Assembly (NCBI GenBank): GCA_016617785.1
Contig: JADILM010000012.1
Span: 248,001-312,000 of the forward strand
Source of the DNA: Sporobolomyces roseus
Taxonomy: Eukaryota; Basidiomycota; Microbotryomycetes; Sporidiobolales; Sporidiobolaceae
DNA length: 64,000 nt
Direction of reading: 5' to 3'
Part shown: in pieces, positions 24,050 to 34,739 of the stretch
Layout of the letters: every line of letters begins with the position of its first letter
Position numbering within the stretch: position 1 is the stretch's first letter
Position numbers and translations under genes: made by a program
The notes under the pieces: model-generated
Told to the model about the DNA's origin: nothing
What the model saw: the letters and a program-made list of their open reading frames with translations, nothing else
The model's database searches: none

Positions 24050-25184
24050 ATGTTCAGATTACCTCGATTAGCGTTGGCAGTGTTATTTGCGGTCGCTCTA
24101 TTCGGTGTCGAAGCGAAGAAACCCAAAGTTTCGACGAAGAACTCGAAACAGGCCGCTCAACTGCAGGTGAGTCGATACCCCTCTTTCCCCAATCTCTGTT
24201 GGATTTCGATGTCAGATCATCTTTAAAGCGGGATTATTGAAAACTGACGAGATTTGCTCGTCGCTTTCTCTTCCCTCGCTCGCTTTCCCTTTCAATCCCC
24301 AGGCAGCAGCAGTTCACCTCAAACCAGGATCCTACACTTTCCAGAACGTCAAGACTGGTCAGAAACTCTACTATTCGGCAGATCGAAAGAATCACGTCTT
24401 CCCTCAGAAAGGGAAAGGAACGGCTACGAACGTTCAGAAACACTCGAATTCGAAGCTACCTTGGCATAGGTTCTCGATGGGAAAGAAGAACAAATGTTTG
24501 TCGAGTGCGTGGGGATCCAACAGTAATAACGCTGCTGTGTGAGTCGAATTCAGCTGTTCATATCGTCTCTTTCGAAATTCGCGAGCTGATCTTCGCTGCT
24601 CTCTCTTTCATGATCGAATAGCATGTACGTCTGCGCAAGTGGCCAGGGCTCGCAGAAGACTACGCTCGAGAAGACGAAGCAATGGTGGCTCCTCGTACCA
24701 GTCAACAAACCTACCGCTTCTTCGAAAGCCAACTCTTACGCCAACGTCCAACTCATCGCCGCTCAGGCAGATTCCATCGATACTAGGGACAAGAAGATCG
24801 CCGCTCAGAAGCAAGCTTTCGGTAAACGAGGATTGATCTCGGATGAGACTTACTCGGGAATGATGCATCAATTGAGGAGGAGAGCTCTCGAGAAGAGGTC
24901 AAAGACCGTTTCGTCCGGTACTTTCTACATCATGCCTACGGATCACCTCGTCGACATGCCAGCACGAGCTCTAACTGGGAAGACGATCGTGACGAGAGGC
25001 ATCAAAAACACTTTAGTGAAGAATTGGAAGAAGGTGAGCTCTCGAGAGCGATTCCTTCTCCGACTTCCTCTGCTCGGCATTCTTGCGTCGGATCCATCCC
25101 ATCTCAACGTGCATTGCTGACTCTTCCCTTCGTACGACTGTACAGGGCGACAAAGCGCAACAATGGCGAGTCACTCGACATTAG
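24050..25184 (+). CDS. secreted protein with ricin-B/beta-trefoil-like pattern
   Basis: Four exons (24050-24166, 24303-24538, 24622-25033, 25146-25184) give 267 residues. The N-terminus FRLPRLALAVLFAVALFGVEA is a textbook signal peptide with an expected cut after Ala. The mature part repeats a motif of aromatic-plus-glycine strands ending in tryptophan: KPGSYTFQNVKTGQKLYY, KLPWHRFSMGKKNKCLSS, KTKQWWLLVP, and a final KAQQWRVTRH. The recurring QW and 'x-YTFQN' elements suggest a three-lobed beta-trefoil of the ricin-B lectin type, but this is by pattern only. It is rich in lysine and has few cysteines. It would be exported or wall-associated; any carbohydrate ligand is unknown. Confidence 0.65.
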
Positions 25185-25612
25185 TCACCTCCCCTCTTCT
25201 CCTCCCTACTTCTCCCTCGATACCCTCTCACTTCCCTTAATCTGTTCCCATCTTTACCCTTACTATTCCTTTCGCTGCACCTCGTATTTCGCACTTCGCA
25301 AGACCCCCTTCTTCCCTTCACGAGCTATATTATTTCGTCCTTTCGCGACTTTCTCCCTTTTACCCCTTTGCTTGTACCTGTTGTTTACGGAAGTCGCTTG
25401 ATGCGATCTGTTGTCTCTGCTAGTCGGATGGATTCTCTACCTTGCTTGTTTCGATACTCTCTTCGTTCGTCTTTCTTTCGTCGAAACTTGCGAAATTCGG
25501 ATATTCCTTCGAGTATTTCTTCGCCTCCCCTATACCTCCTCTTGAGAGAAGTACTTCTCGTAGCCTATCTCTGACGACAGGAGAACGGCATAACATCGGA
25601 AGTGGTTTGCGA
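25185..25612. other. intergenic region
   Basis: 428 bp between two plus-strand genes, T/C-rich, probably 3' UTR plus promoter. Open frames here have no splice support. Confidence 0.45.
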
Positions 25613-27063
25613 ATGAGCGAATTCGCTTCTCAACCTTTCACCACTTCTGCAACTCTCGAAACGAATCATCTACCTACCGAGGTTCTCCAACAGATCATCT
25701 GTGAGCTTCTTATCCTATTTCCGAAGCCTAAAGAGCGCTGAACCCTCTGCTTGATCCAGTCGAAATCATCAACAACTCAGACGCTTCCTCCCCTCAAGCG
25801 GATCTCGCTAGCTTCGCAAGAGTCACCAAGAGGATCTCGAGTATTGCTACACCTGTCTTTTACCGCTCGATTCGTCTCACCGATGGTCGCTCGGCTCAGT
25901 TACTCGTTCGAACTTATCTCGATGGAATCAACCCTTTCACTCTCGCTCAAGGCTTGAAGTTCCCTAGAGTCAAGATCGAATCAGCATGTAAACTCCTGCC
26001 CCGATGTCGACGAAGCTAACTCAGTCGCATACGAAACAGCTCCATCTCGAATACCCTGAGCCTGAATGCAAGTATGTGCAGGTCAATCTTCGACGAACTT
26101 CGCCTTTCGACACTCGTTTCTTCCCAGGATTTCAGAAGACCTTCGAGGAACGTGCCGCTCTACCTCGTCTGGACATCCTAGCAAATTACGGCTTCTTATC
26201 CAATCTCACGATCCTCTTTCTCTCCAACTTCACCGATGACCTCAACATTGTCCCTCGTCTACTCGGCCTCGATACTCCTCTACGGCAACAACTCCAGACT
26301 TTCGGTCTCGCTCACACCGAGATCGAAGAGTGCTCGATCCGTCACGCTTTCGTACTTTCATTCGTTCTCGGCGCTCCAGCTTTCCTCGATCCGATCGAGT
26401 ATTTCCACAACTGCCCTATCATCATGGCTGCAGAAGTCTTTGCCGCGGACGGCGACGAGGATTACCTGGAATCGCTAGAGCGAGTCTCCGATCTTCACCC
26501 TGAACACCGTTCCCCTTCTGTTTGCCGGCAGGCTTGCTACGATTTCGACACCTATGCAAGTATCTACAATTGGAGAGGTATGGATGGATCCCTCAAGCTG
26601 GTACAGCCCAGCGTCAAGTCTCTTCCCGCCGGAATTCAGCTCAGTCGCCTCAATTCCCTACGAGTGCGTCTCTACTCAGAAGAGCTTCTCCCTCTCGTAC
26701 TCAACAAGACTGTTCTGCCTCTCCTCAAGACGCTCGTTCTGAGTTCAGACTCATACTACATAGAGTCTGATCGCGACGTCTTACTTTTGAGACGGACCAT
26801 TACAAGGTGAGCTGATCTCGAGACTCTACGTGACGCAGATCTCACGTTCTCGATTTTGCAGGCTCGAGGGACAGAAGGCAGGAACCATCTTAGGTCCTCG
26901 CCATTCACGAATTGTGGAGATCGATACAGCAGCTGTATTCGGGGTGGAAGATCTTAGGGTCGACTGGCCGCCTCTGTCGGAGCAGCAAGTTCGAGACTTT
27001 GGAGACTATCAGGGAGTAGAGTTGAATCTTTTGGATCTTTCTGAAGTCTACGTGGAAAATTAG
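25613..27063 (+). CDS. F-box-like protein, family A copy; one splice junction unresolved
   Basis: Exon 1 (25613-25700) encodes HLPTEVLQQII, an F-box start, and exon 2 (25760 onward) continues FEIINNSDASSPQADLASFARV. The last two exons (about 26040-26806 and 26862-27063) carry a leucine-rich body and end in the family motif LNLLDLSEV. Between exons 2 and 3 the best donor (GTAAAC at 25988) leaves phase 1, while all nearby acceptors enter the downstream frame at phase 0. A weaker GTCAAG donor at ~25972 would restore the frame. So the gene is either intact with a poor donor or has one frameshift. Homologues are the broken copy at 11.2 kb and the intact copy at 59.7 kb. F-box proteins usually recruit substrates to SCF ubiquitin ligases; the partner here is unknown. 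Confidence 0.55.
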
Positions 27064-27136
27064 TAGCTCGGTATGAGGAAAAGAGGAATACGAAAAGTTT
27101 CGCTTGATCATTCAATCTCGAGATGTTGCATTACAA

Positions 27137-28243
27137 TCAATCCTTCCAAGCTTTAAACCTCAACCTGACGTACATAGCCATCCATTGGCCGCTCCTCCCA
27201 TCTTTCATATCCACCTCGCAAAGTTTGCAAACCTCTTTGATGACTTCGCTTTGCTCTTCTGGCGATTTGAGAATGGCGAAGAAAGGGAATGCGAATGTTG
27301 CGAGCCACCCTTCGAGACCGGTAGGAAGTGTTGTAGGTCGAGGGATCAATTCTATCGAGATGCGATGAGTCCAACGAGCGAAAGAGACGAAAGTTGAGAA
27401 AATGAGCTCACCGCAACTTTCGACTCTGTAGCCTACTCCTTCGAGAAGCTCTCGATAGTGTTCAGGCGTCGGGAAGAACCAGGGATCGATTGAAGCGGGA
27501 TCGTATCCTCGTTGACGAAGAACCGAATGAAGAACTCCTCGAACTCCTCCGACGTTGAGGAAACCTCCCATCTGCAGTGATACGACCAGCTCAGCTCAGT
27601 ACTGTACGATGATAGAAGTACCGTCATTGTCGGCAGCCCATCGAGCGTCGAGATCTCCAGCGTTCCACGCACTTCGAAGGGAAAGCAATGCGAAAGAACT
27701 CACCTCTCCTGCGAATCTACCTCGTGACTTGAGTACTCGATAGGTTCCCTCAATTACCTTCTTAGGATCTTCTTTCATCCAATGCAACGAGGCACTACTG
27801 AATACAGCATCGAAACTTGCGTCTTTGATCTTGTCTTTCGCATCTCGAAGATTGTGCGCGTCCATTTCGATCCATTCCACTTGAGATTGCTGATCGGAGG
27901 GTAGTTGAGATGAGGCGGCTTTCGCAGTCGAAAGGAGGGACGAAGAGGAATCGAGACCAATGATTGAACCTTGAGGCAGAACGGCGGGAAGGAGGGATTC
28001 GAAAGTGAGAGCTCCGTGACCGCAACCCAAGTCGAGAATCGTTTCCTACACACTCATATGGTCAGTCTCTTGGAGTGTATGAGATAGAGTGGAGGAGCTT
28101 ACACCAGATTGAGGAGAGAGGAGATCGATGATGGGAGAAGTGAATTGCGAAGAATAGACGAATGAAGCGTTGCTCGAGTAGCGTTCAGTAGACCAGTTAT
28201 CCTTCTTAGTCTCGTCTTCTCTGCTTGTTGATGTTGAGGACAT
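27137..28243 (-). CDS. class I SAM-dependent methyltransferase
   Basis: Four exons (28103-28243, 27704-28045, 27412-27571, 27137-27351) give about 285 residues. Motif I, ETILDLGCGHGALT, begins right after the first intron. It is followed by IIGLDSSSSLL (motif II acidic region), VEWIEMDAHNL, FDAVFSSASLHWM (motif IV) and YRVLKSRGRFAGE (motif VI). The short N-terminal cap KKDNWSTERYSSNASFVY is typical of trans-aconitate/UbiE-like small-molecule methyltransferases. The C-terminal cap (PWFFPTPEHYRELLEGVGY) should form the substrate lid. The substrate cannot be named from sequence. It lies between family A and family B F-box-like copies. Confidence 0.85.
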
Positions 28244-28621
28244 GCTTTAGGGAGAAAGTCGAGATGTGGGGGTCGAAGGAAGATGGAGAAGGAAAGGAAG
28301 GAGGAAGAAGAGAAGAGAGAGAGAGGGAGATGTCGTTGAGACTTACAAGAGCTAGATTCGTTCTTAACGGCAAGAACATAATTAGAGAGTTCGGCAAGAC
28401 CAAAGAAAAGTAGTGGGGTTCGAAATTGGAGGAGCGAGGTTTGACTCAACCCCTTTCTTCGCAAGAAATGATCAAAACGACCTGGTCAGACTCGAGACAA
28501 CAGAAACGAGGCAATACGAATGGGAGGACGAGACGGACGGATCGTGCGAACGAAGTTTTTTCGATCTATCAAAAGTCTCCTCGTTGCGAATCTTTCGTCC
28601 CTTTCTACACCAACTCCCTAT
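28244..28621. other. intergenic region
   Basis: 378 bp between the methyltransferase start and the end of the decayed family B gene, including a GA-rich tract at about 28285-28330. No gene is supported. Confidence 0.45.
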
Positions 28622-30301
28622 CTATTTCTCGTCTCTTGATTCCTTGTGACTCAAGTTGAAAGCGTCACATCCTTCCCTTCCATCTAGCTCCTTCTCATCC
28701 ATTTCGATTTTGTACCATTCGAGTTTTCCCCTTTCAACCTTTTCCTTCGTATCGATTTTGAGAACAGGCAAGTCGATGTGGTGTAAGTCGGCTAGTCGAT
28801 AAGCGTCGTCGTACGTCGATTTGTCCATGTAGAGGTAGAGGCGACCGATTCCTCTATTGTGATATTCGACGAGTTGACGACGGAAAGCTTGACGAACGGA
28901 TGCGAGATTCGTCGAAACGATCGCGTCCGCTTCTTGCGCAATTCTTTCCAACTTCTCCGCTACTTCAAATCCTGCTTTGAAGGAATCTCTAAACGGCATA
29001 TTCCAACCATTCATGGCCCAAATCGAATGACAGTTGTCGAGAAGCGTAGTGCCCTTTTGCCAACATCGACTTGCTGCGTGTTCTCGATTTCGCTGACCGT
29101 CAACTTGAGATCAAAGTCTTCTCCTGCTTGTACCGGGACGAACTCGAGTTTGAGCGTTGAGAGATAACGAAGGCGACGAGGACCTTTGAAAAGCTGGATG
29201 AAATCAGGATTCAAGCATTCGTGAGTCAGGCCAAGGCTGTTAAGGTGAGGGAGCAGAAGAAGTGGATGTCGAAGGTATGGAAGGTGCGGCTGAGGTGAAG
29301 TTCTCGTAGATCAGGGAAGAGAGGAAGGAGATCGTCGACGGGTTTCCAATGGGAATGGTCAGTCGACGAGCGTAGCGTGAGGCAAAGTGTGCGAAGAGCA
29401 GTGGTGAGATTGACGAAAAGGGAGCGCAGGTCCGAGTAATGGAAGATGCAGAGGTCGAGTTTGACGATCGTGGCCGAGGGAAAGAAGGAAAGGGTTGCGA
29501 GAGGGAGAGACAGGTTGCTTCGATGTAGGCAGGTAGCGGTGCCGATGTGGGTTACTTGCGAAGCGGTAGGACTCAGAGGATCGTCCATCATGAAAGAAAT
29601 GTCGAAAAATTCGATTAGCGAAGGGAGCGCATTTGACTGAACTCGGCGACAACTGATGACCTGCGAACGCCGTGGAGGACGACGACCTTTGAAGCCGAGA
29701 ACTGTTCCTTGATCTGATCTTCGTATATGAATGCCGAGAATAGCGAGAGAGGGGCGTCGAGAGAGTGAAAGTTGGAAGATCACACGCTTGACAAGTTGAA
29801 CATCGACATGGTCATGCGTGAACCTGATGAACAACGTGCCGTTTCGAGAGAGTGTGACTTTTGCCGGGTAATTTTCGGAGTATTCAGTATCTTGTTTGCT
29901 ATTCTTAGCGAAATCTTCGAGTTTGCGTAAATTGACAGCACGCTGTGCGAGACAGGTGGCGACTGTTCCAGTGAGTGGTTCGATTGTTGGTGGAGCAATT
30001 GGAGCTGGAACGACTTTGGACGAGAGATCGCTGAGGATTGGAGCGAACTTCTGGAACTGAGCGAAAGTTTCGAAGTTGAGATATCGATAGAGAGCTTTCT
30101 CGTGGAATGAGTGCAGAGATTAAGGGTGGTCCAGTACAGAGCTTGTAGGAGACTGCGACAAGTTCGGAATTGTCTTCTAGGAGTTCGGGAGGGAGTTGAG
30201 AGAGTCGATCGATCTGAGGGAGGAGAAAGGGAGTGAGCTAGTGGACTACGAGAGGGAATCGATCTACTCACCTTGGGAGTATCTTTGAGCACTTTAGACA
30301 T
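28622..30301 (-). pseudogene. F-box-like protein, family B copy with several frameshifts
   Basis: Exon 1 (30272-30301) keeps the ATG and spells SKVLKDTPK, spliced to IDRLSQLPPELLED, an F-box as in the intact copy at 58.06-59.62 kb. Against that copy, this one lacks 2 nt within the first 90 nt after the F-box start. It then changes frame near 29245 (from FDIHFF to LPHLNSLGLTHECLNPDF) and again near 29085 (into LLDNCHSIWAMNGWNMPF). The C-terminal block is still recognisable: VSTNLASVRQAFRRQLVEY and RGIGRLYLYMDKS. Each piece is open for 60-200 codons, so decay appears recent. It belongs to a block shared with 61.8-64.0 kb. Confidence 0.75.
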
Positions 30302-30963
30302 TCTTTCGAGCTGTTCTAGTGGATTCTCGAGAGGTGTAGTGAAGAGTAGGAAGGAAAGAGGGAATCTCACTTTCTCACTCTTGACAACACCTCGGAATGA
30401 CTACTCGACCAGCTCGAACACGCTCAGCAATCAGATCAGATCTCAGCCATACTCCTACAAGACTAGCGCAACTCTAGTGGGAACTCGCTTCTCTCTTTCG
30501 CTCGACTTCATCTCAGAATCTTTCGATCTCCTCAACAACAGCATTAAAGGACGTGGGACATGGATAATTGAGCTACTGGTCATTGGTGCTCAGTCTAGGA
30601 GAGTCTAGGAGGTACAGGAGACAGCTGAGGGCTTGATTTAGCGGTTTACCCGGTTCGCACCTATCCCTTGCTCTCTTCTCACTCCACTTCGTTTATTCAC
30701 ATCAAATCACAGCGAAATATATGTTTCGATGTCTCGATGCTTGTGACCTTCGCTTCAAGTCCGCCCGTCGAGCGCAGCTTTCCGAGGATCTCGTCAATCG
30801 TGATTTCGCTTCGGCGCTTTCATTTCCCCTCGCTCGTCGTGAATCACCCGCTTTGTCACGAAAGGAGCTCGACTACTTGCTCTCTCTGCTTGCATCTGCT
30901 ACCGCTCGCTTCACTTCCGCCTCCTCGGCTTGCGATTCCTTCATTCGTTTGAAGCTCTGTTGA
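30302..30963. repeat. upstream flank shared with 63.33-64.0 kb (segmental duplicate)
   Basis: The bases upstream of the decayed family B gene match those upstream of the copy at 61.8-63.3 kb. Shared landmarks in order are GCTGTTCTAG, TGTAGTGAAGAGTAGG, an ATGACTACTCGACC start, AACTCGCTTCTCTC, CAACAACAGCAT and a GGTACAGGAGAC..GCGGTT..CGGTTCGCACC segment. A plus-strand reading from ATG 30398 encodes a short helical segment interrupted by TAG after RLAQL, where the other copy continues with EAELASLF. So a second, divergent gene appears to be decaying in both blocks. Confidence 0.7.
30721..30963 (+). CDS. small 80-residue orphan frame
   Basis: The frame starts MFRCLDACDLRFKSARRAQL and ends CDSFIRLKLC. 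Its codon usage resembles local genes (TCG, CGA and GCT favoured). A diverged counterpart is visible at about 63790-63990, with matching DFFSLLDAATASLAATLSAF against DYLLSLLASATARFTSASS. This suggests a once-coding exon of the duplicated block. It has no known domain and may be a remnant. Confidence 0.3.
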   Translation: MFRCLDACDLRFKSARRAQLSEDLVNRDFASALSFPLARRESPALSRKELDYLLSLLASATARFTSASSACDSFIRLKLC

Positions 30964-31235
30964 TTTATGTCGAGCCCTGCATCTCACGAGGCCTGACTTC
31001 TCTCGAATATAGCTTGTGGTTTCAACAAGGTCTCAGCAATGTGCGCCATCGACGAGTAACGAACGGGGTACATTCGGATCTCGCAGACTCTCGGTTCTAG
31101 AGCGCAACTTTTCACACGGCAGGAGACAAAGAAGCGGGACTGAACAGAATGGGATTCCATAGGAGAAGAGGGAGTATACGAAATGGAGTACGCAGAGACA
31201 AAAGATCCCTGACCAGAAAAGCTTACAAACTAGTT

Positions 31236-32600
31236 CTAGATGAGTAGTCTTCCTGTCGAGCGGCGAGAGACAGGCGTGTGTGCCAGTGAGCGTTGAAGAT
31301 GGCGACTCTATCACGGAGTCGAGTCATCAGCAAAACTCAGACTGAAGGGAAGAAGGAATTGTGTCAGATGCTTACTTCGTGAGCAGTTTGCTGCCTCATT
31401 TCTGCGAACAATTGTGCTAAATTCTGGTGTTCGGTAGACAATTGTACGGGAGGCCCTACTCGACACTATGCACGCAGTAGTCAGCGGAAATGTTCGACTC
31501 GCTTGCAGCCTCCCAGCGATTTTCAAGTGGATCATACCTTATTTGACAAGTTGCAAGCGTAAGCCCAAAAGAGCAGCTCAGTGAAGCATCTCATGTACTC
31601 GACATAGCTGAGGCTATGATGATCCTCCATGTGTTTCAGCTCGTTCACGATTGATTCCAGTACTTCAGATCGCATCAGTCCCGGAGTCCTTCGTGCTACT
31701 GCTTGAGCAGTTCCAGCCAAGGCAACCAGATTGTCGATAGCTTGATGCTGAAGCATGAGAGCATGACAACATTAGCAAGCGACGACAAGTACAGGAACGG
31801 AAACAGACGAACCGGGAGAGGCCGATGAGCAGGATTTCCCTGGAACTTCGATCTCGACGTCAGCAAACGCGGCGGTACACAGAGGAAGTAAACGGCTTAC
31901 ATGGGTATCAAGTGAGAGCGCGAGACGTGCGAACTCGATTGGGTAAGAGTATGCATTACCGTGTGTGCACTCCATATAAAGTTTGATCAAGTATCCACGT
32001 ATGATCGCTTTCTTCTCGATGTCGAATGAGTTCCAGGACTCCTCATCCAGCCCGTTCAAGACGTCAGACCAACCACTTGGCAGCTGAATCACATGATAGT
32101 TTTTGCTCGCATCGTCGTTCCGTCTTTTGACGAGCCTCTCGACACCCCGTCTATAGTACGCAAAGTTCCATCTCCAGATGGGAAGATCGGGAACGTCTCC
32201 CTGATTGTGTCGGGCAAATCAGTGAGTGGAGCAAGCGGAGACTCGAAAAGTGTAAACTGAACGAACGTGTTCTCGGAGGTATTTCGTGCAATCTTTGCAG
32301 TCCTGTGCAGAAGCCATCATCCGATGATGGTCCCACTGATCGCCATAGGTTTCCTGGTCACGAGCAAAGACATTGAGAATTTCCTGCAGGGTTTTGAGGC
32401 GGCCGGCCTGAGGAGAATCTTGCTCTACCCCTCGTCGAATATCACCTAGCATAATACCGAGATCCTGCGTTGGCTAGTTCTGTTTAGTAGATCATTGAGT
32501 TGTCGACAGCGAAGCGAAACGAACGAAAATAGGGCCCTGTTCGTTGGGCCTTGGGTAAGCCTCAAATAGAAGATGAGTGACAGCTTGAACTCACAAACAT
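31236..32600 (-). CDS. orphan 300-residue helical protein
   Basis: Seven exons (32595-32600, 32267-32464, 31901-32200, 31813-31839, 31538-31747, 31376-31465, 31236-31307) all join at phase 0 to exactly 301 codons, which strongly supports a real gene. Exon 1 is 6 nt (ATG TTT) and exon 4 is 27 nt. Two introns use GTTCGT donors. The product begins MFDLGIMLGDIRRGVEQDS and contains KDCTKYLREHGDVPDLPIW, IRGYLIKLYMECTHGNAYS and PVQLSTEHQNLAQLFAEM. It is predicted helical, without signal peptide or membrane segment. I recognise no family. Confidence 0.65.
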
Positions 32601-33497
32601 CTCTTTGCTTGTGGAACTATAACGAGAGAACAGGAATGGGGGAAGAGAGAAAGGGAAGAGATGAAGAAGGTGTTTGGGCTCGTCCTAAACCCGACACCGC
32701 GGTCTTTCCGAAGCTTTTCCCACTCTTGCCATAAGTCCAGGACGAACCACTGAGCAGAAGCAGGTGGCGATCCATGAGCGAGAGAAGGAAAGCGTCAAAC
32801 AGACGCGAGCGAAGTTCGAAATTGAGCATCGACAGGAAATTGGTTTGTTGAAGCTCCTTTCCAACAACTGAATGCTACGCCTATGCGAGACAGAGTCGAG
32901 ATGAATGATCGTGTTCAATGAAGAGGAGGAGAATGGACGGGTTGGACGTACCAAAAAGTCGAGTAACTTTGTCGAATTCGCTCACATTGGCGAAACTCCG
33001 CCTCGATACGACTCCGCCGGCTCCACACCACTATAGACCGTATAACGTTGTCCACTGCCTCGCTCAGCGCGTCTTCCTCTTCCCCATCTCCCCTCCCCTT
33101 GAACAAGGCATCTGAATTTGCGACGAATGATGCCTGTCGAAACGTGACTGAGGGAAGACGGTTAAACGAAGTCGTGAAAGCGAACGAAAGGACTGGCATT
33201 GTCGCAGAGAAGATCGGAGAAGAGGTCGAATTCGAGTATAGTCGGAGAAAGGAGTAGGGTTCGAAATCAAATCGAAAGACCCTGAGACGTTGTCGCGAGT
33301 TTCTGCATGGTAGAAGTAATGAGAGTAATGCAGATCAGGGAGGGCACAATACAAGACACGAATGATAGAGGAACGTACGAGTCTGACTGGATTTCTGCTT
33401 CGACTCGAATTTAGCGTCTCTTCGTCTCTCCTCTCTTTCCGACAACCTTGTAACCCTACTTCCGTTATCGCCGCTCCATTACTCAACGAACTCGATC
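32601..33497. other. region upstream of orphan gene, possible minus-strand exons
   Basis: A 94-codon minus-strand frame (32915-33199, beginning MPVLSFAFTTSFNRLPSV) ends in a GTACGT donor, and a GCATAG acceptor near 32880 leads in phase to ~65 more codons ending RPRCRV. This could be a small gene or part of a longer 5' leader. Homology is not recognised, so I do not call it a gene. Confidence 0.3.
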
Positions 33498-34739
33498 TCA
33501 AGCTCTCATCGCATAAACTCCCGCTACACCGCTCGTCACCAAACCCATCAAGAAATTCACTCCGTTATTGCTCAACCAATTCCCAAACACCGCCGTGCCC
33601 TTTAGTTTCACTACATCTTTCTCATCTATTCTCTTTGAAGTCGAGGAAACGCTCGAAATCGAATGATTGGGAATCACGAGTTTGCGAGATGGTGAATAGT
33701 AGGTCGGTTGGAAGAGCGCTCCGAGTAGTGAATCAAGCTGAGAACGAGAAAAGAAGGTAGAAGTGTGGGGCGTGAAAGCGAGGCGAGGAAGGAAGGAGAG
33801 CGGAACGAGCGAAACACGATCAGTTTCCGTCTGCTTTCCAACTCAAGAGAAAGCGAATTCTCGTTACTCACTAGACTTCCTCCCAACCCAGCGCTCGCCG
33901 CAACTCCAATTACTTCAATCCACCATCCCTCTTCACAATTCCTTGCTTGCCCTTGCACTAACAACGTCGTGATCGCTAACACACCAACCCAAGCTCCTCC
34001 CAACCAGGAAACCAATAGACCCCATAAAGTGATTCCTCCATTTGTACCTCGAGGTACTGAGCCCGAGAAGGGACGAGTGATGAGGATTGGGGAGGAACGA
34101 GAGAGGATCCCGAGCTGGAAAGATCGAGGTCAGTGAAAGAGGAAAAGGGAGGGAAGAAAGGGAGAGAGCGAGGGTTACTTCGGAAGCGAACTACGAGAGA
34201 GAGAGCGACTCGACTTTCGTCAGGATGAAAGAAACAACACAAGAGAGAATGAGAGAGAAAGAACTTACTGTATCACCGCAACAAGCACTCGAGAACGCTA
34301 TAGCCATCAAAACCAATACCCTACTCTCCCATCTCCCGTTCTCCCTTGAAATAACACACCATTTCCCTTCGTCCTCCCACGAAGCCCTCCCCCCAAACTC
34401 TCCACCAAACAACACTCTCCAACTCACAGCACAACTCGCCATTACTCCAGCATTACAAACCACCTGAACCCAATTCCTTCTCCCTCCCTCACTTCCACTA
34501 GCTAGTTCCTCATAAGTAGATTTAATAGAGTGTTTGAGTTTCGTTGCTTTTGAACCTGCGAAATAGAAGCCCAGGAGAGTTACGCCGAATAGTCGGAGAG
34601 GGAGTGCGAGGGATAGGTAGCCGAATAAGAGGGCTGCGAGTGCGCCAGAGGGGGAGAGGGAAGAGGATCGGAGACCGCGAAGGGAGATTAAGAGTGCGAG
34701 GAGGAGGGAAGGGAAATGAGGATTCAGAGAGGTAGTCAT
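33498..34739 (-). CDS. TMEM19/DUF92 family membrane protein
   Basis: Four exons (34269-34739, 34179-34190, 33872-34114, 33498-33737) sum to 966 nt and 321 residues. The second exon is only 12 nt (TTC GCT TCC GAA); it supplies FASE in the family signature DTFASELGILS, followed by RSSPILITRPFSGSVPRGTNGGITLWG and DSLLGALFQPTYY. Six or seven hydrophobic helices are visible, the first directly at the N-terminus (SLLLALLISLRGLRS). The family is conserved from bacteria to animals (TMEM19) and is related to prenol/phytol kinase-type DUF92 proteins; biochemical function in fungi is unclear. It is divergent from HEN1. Confidence 0.88.

Noticed and set aside
23584..24240. 218-codon plus-strand open frame before the secreted-protein gene
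   Set aside because: It runs through the signal-peptide exon in the wrong frame and into an intron; pyrimidine-rich leader explains the open frame.
28430..28470. GGTTCGA-type boxes considered as tRNA B boxes (also near 12026, 12344 and 33249)
   Set aside because: No matching A box, acceptor stem or anticodon arm at the correct distance.
32915..33199. 94-codon minus-strand frame followed by a GTACGT donor
   Set aside because: The next exon joins in phase but ends soon and shows no homology; left as a possible exon, not a gene.
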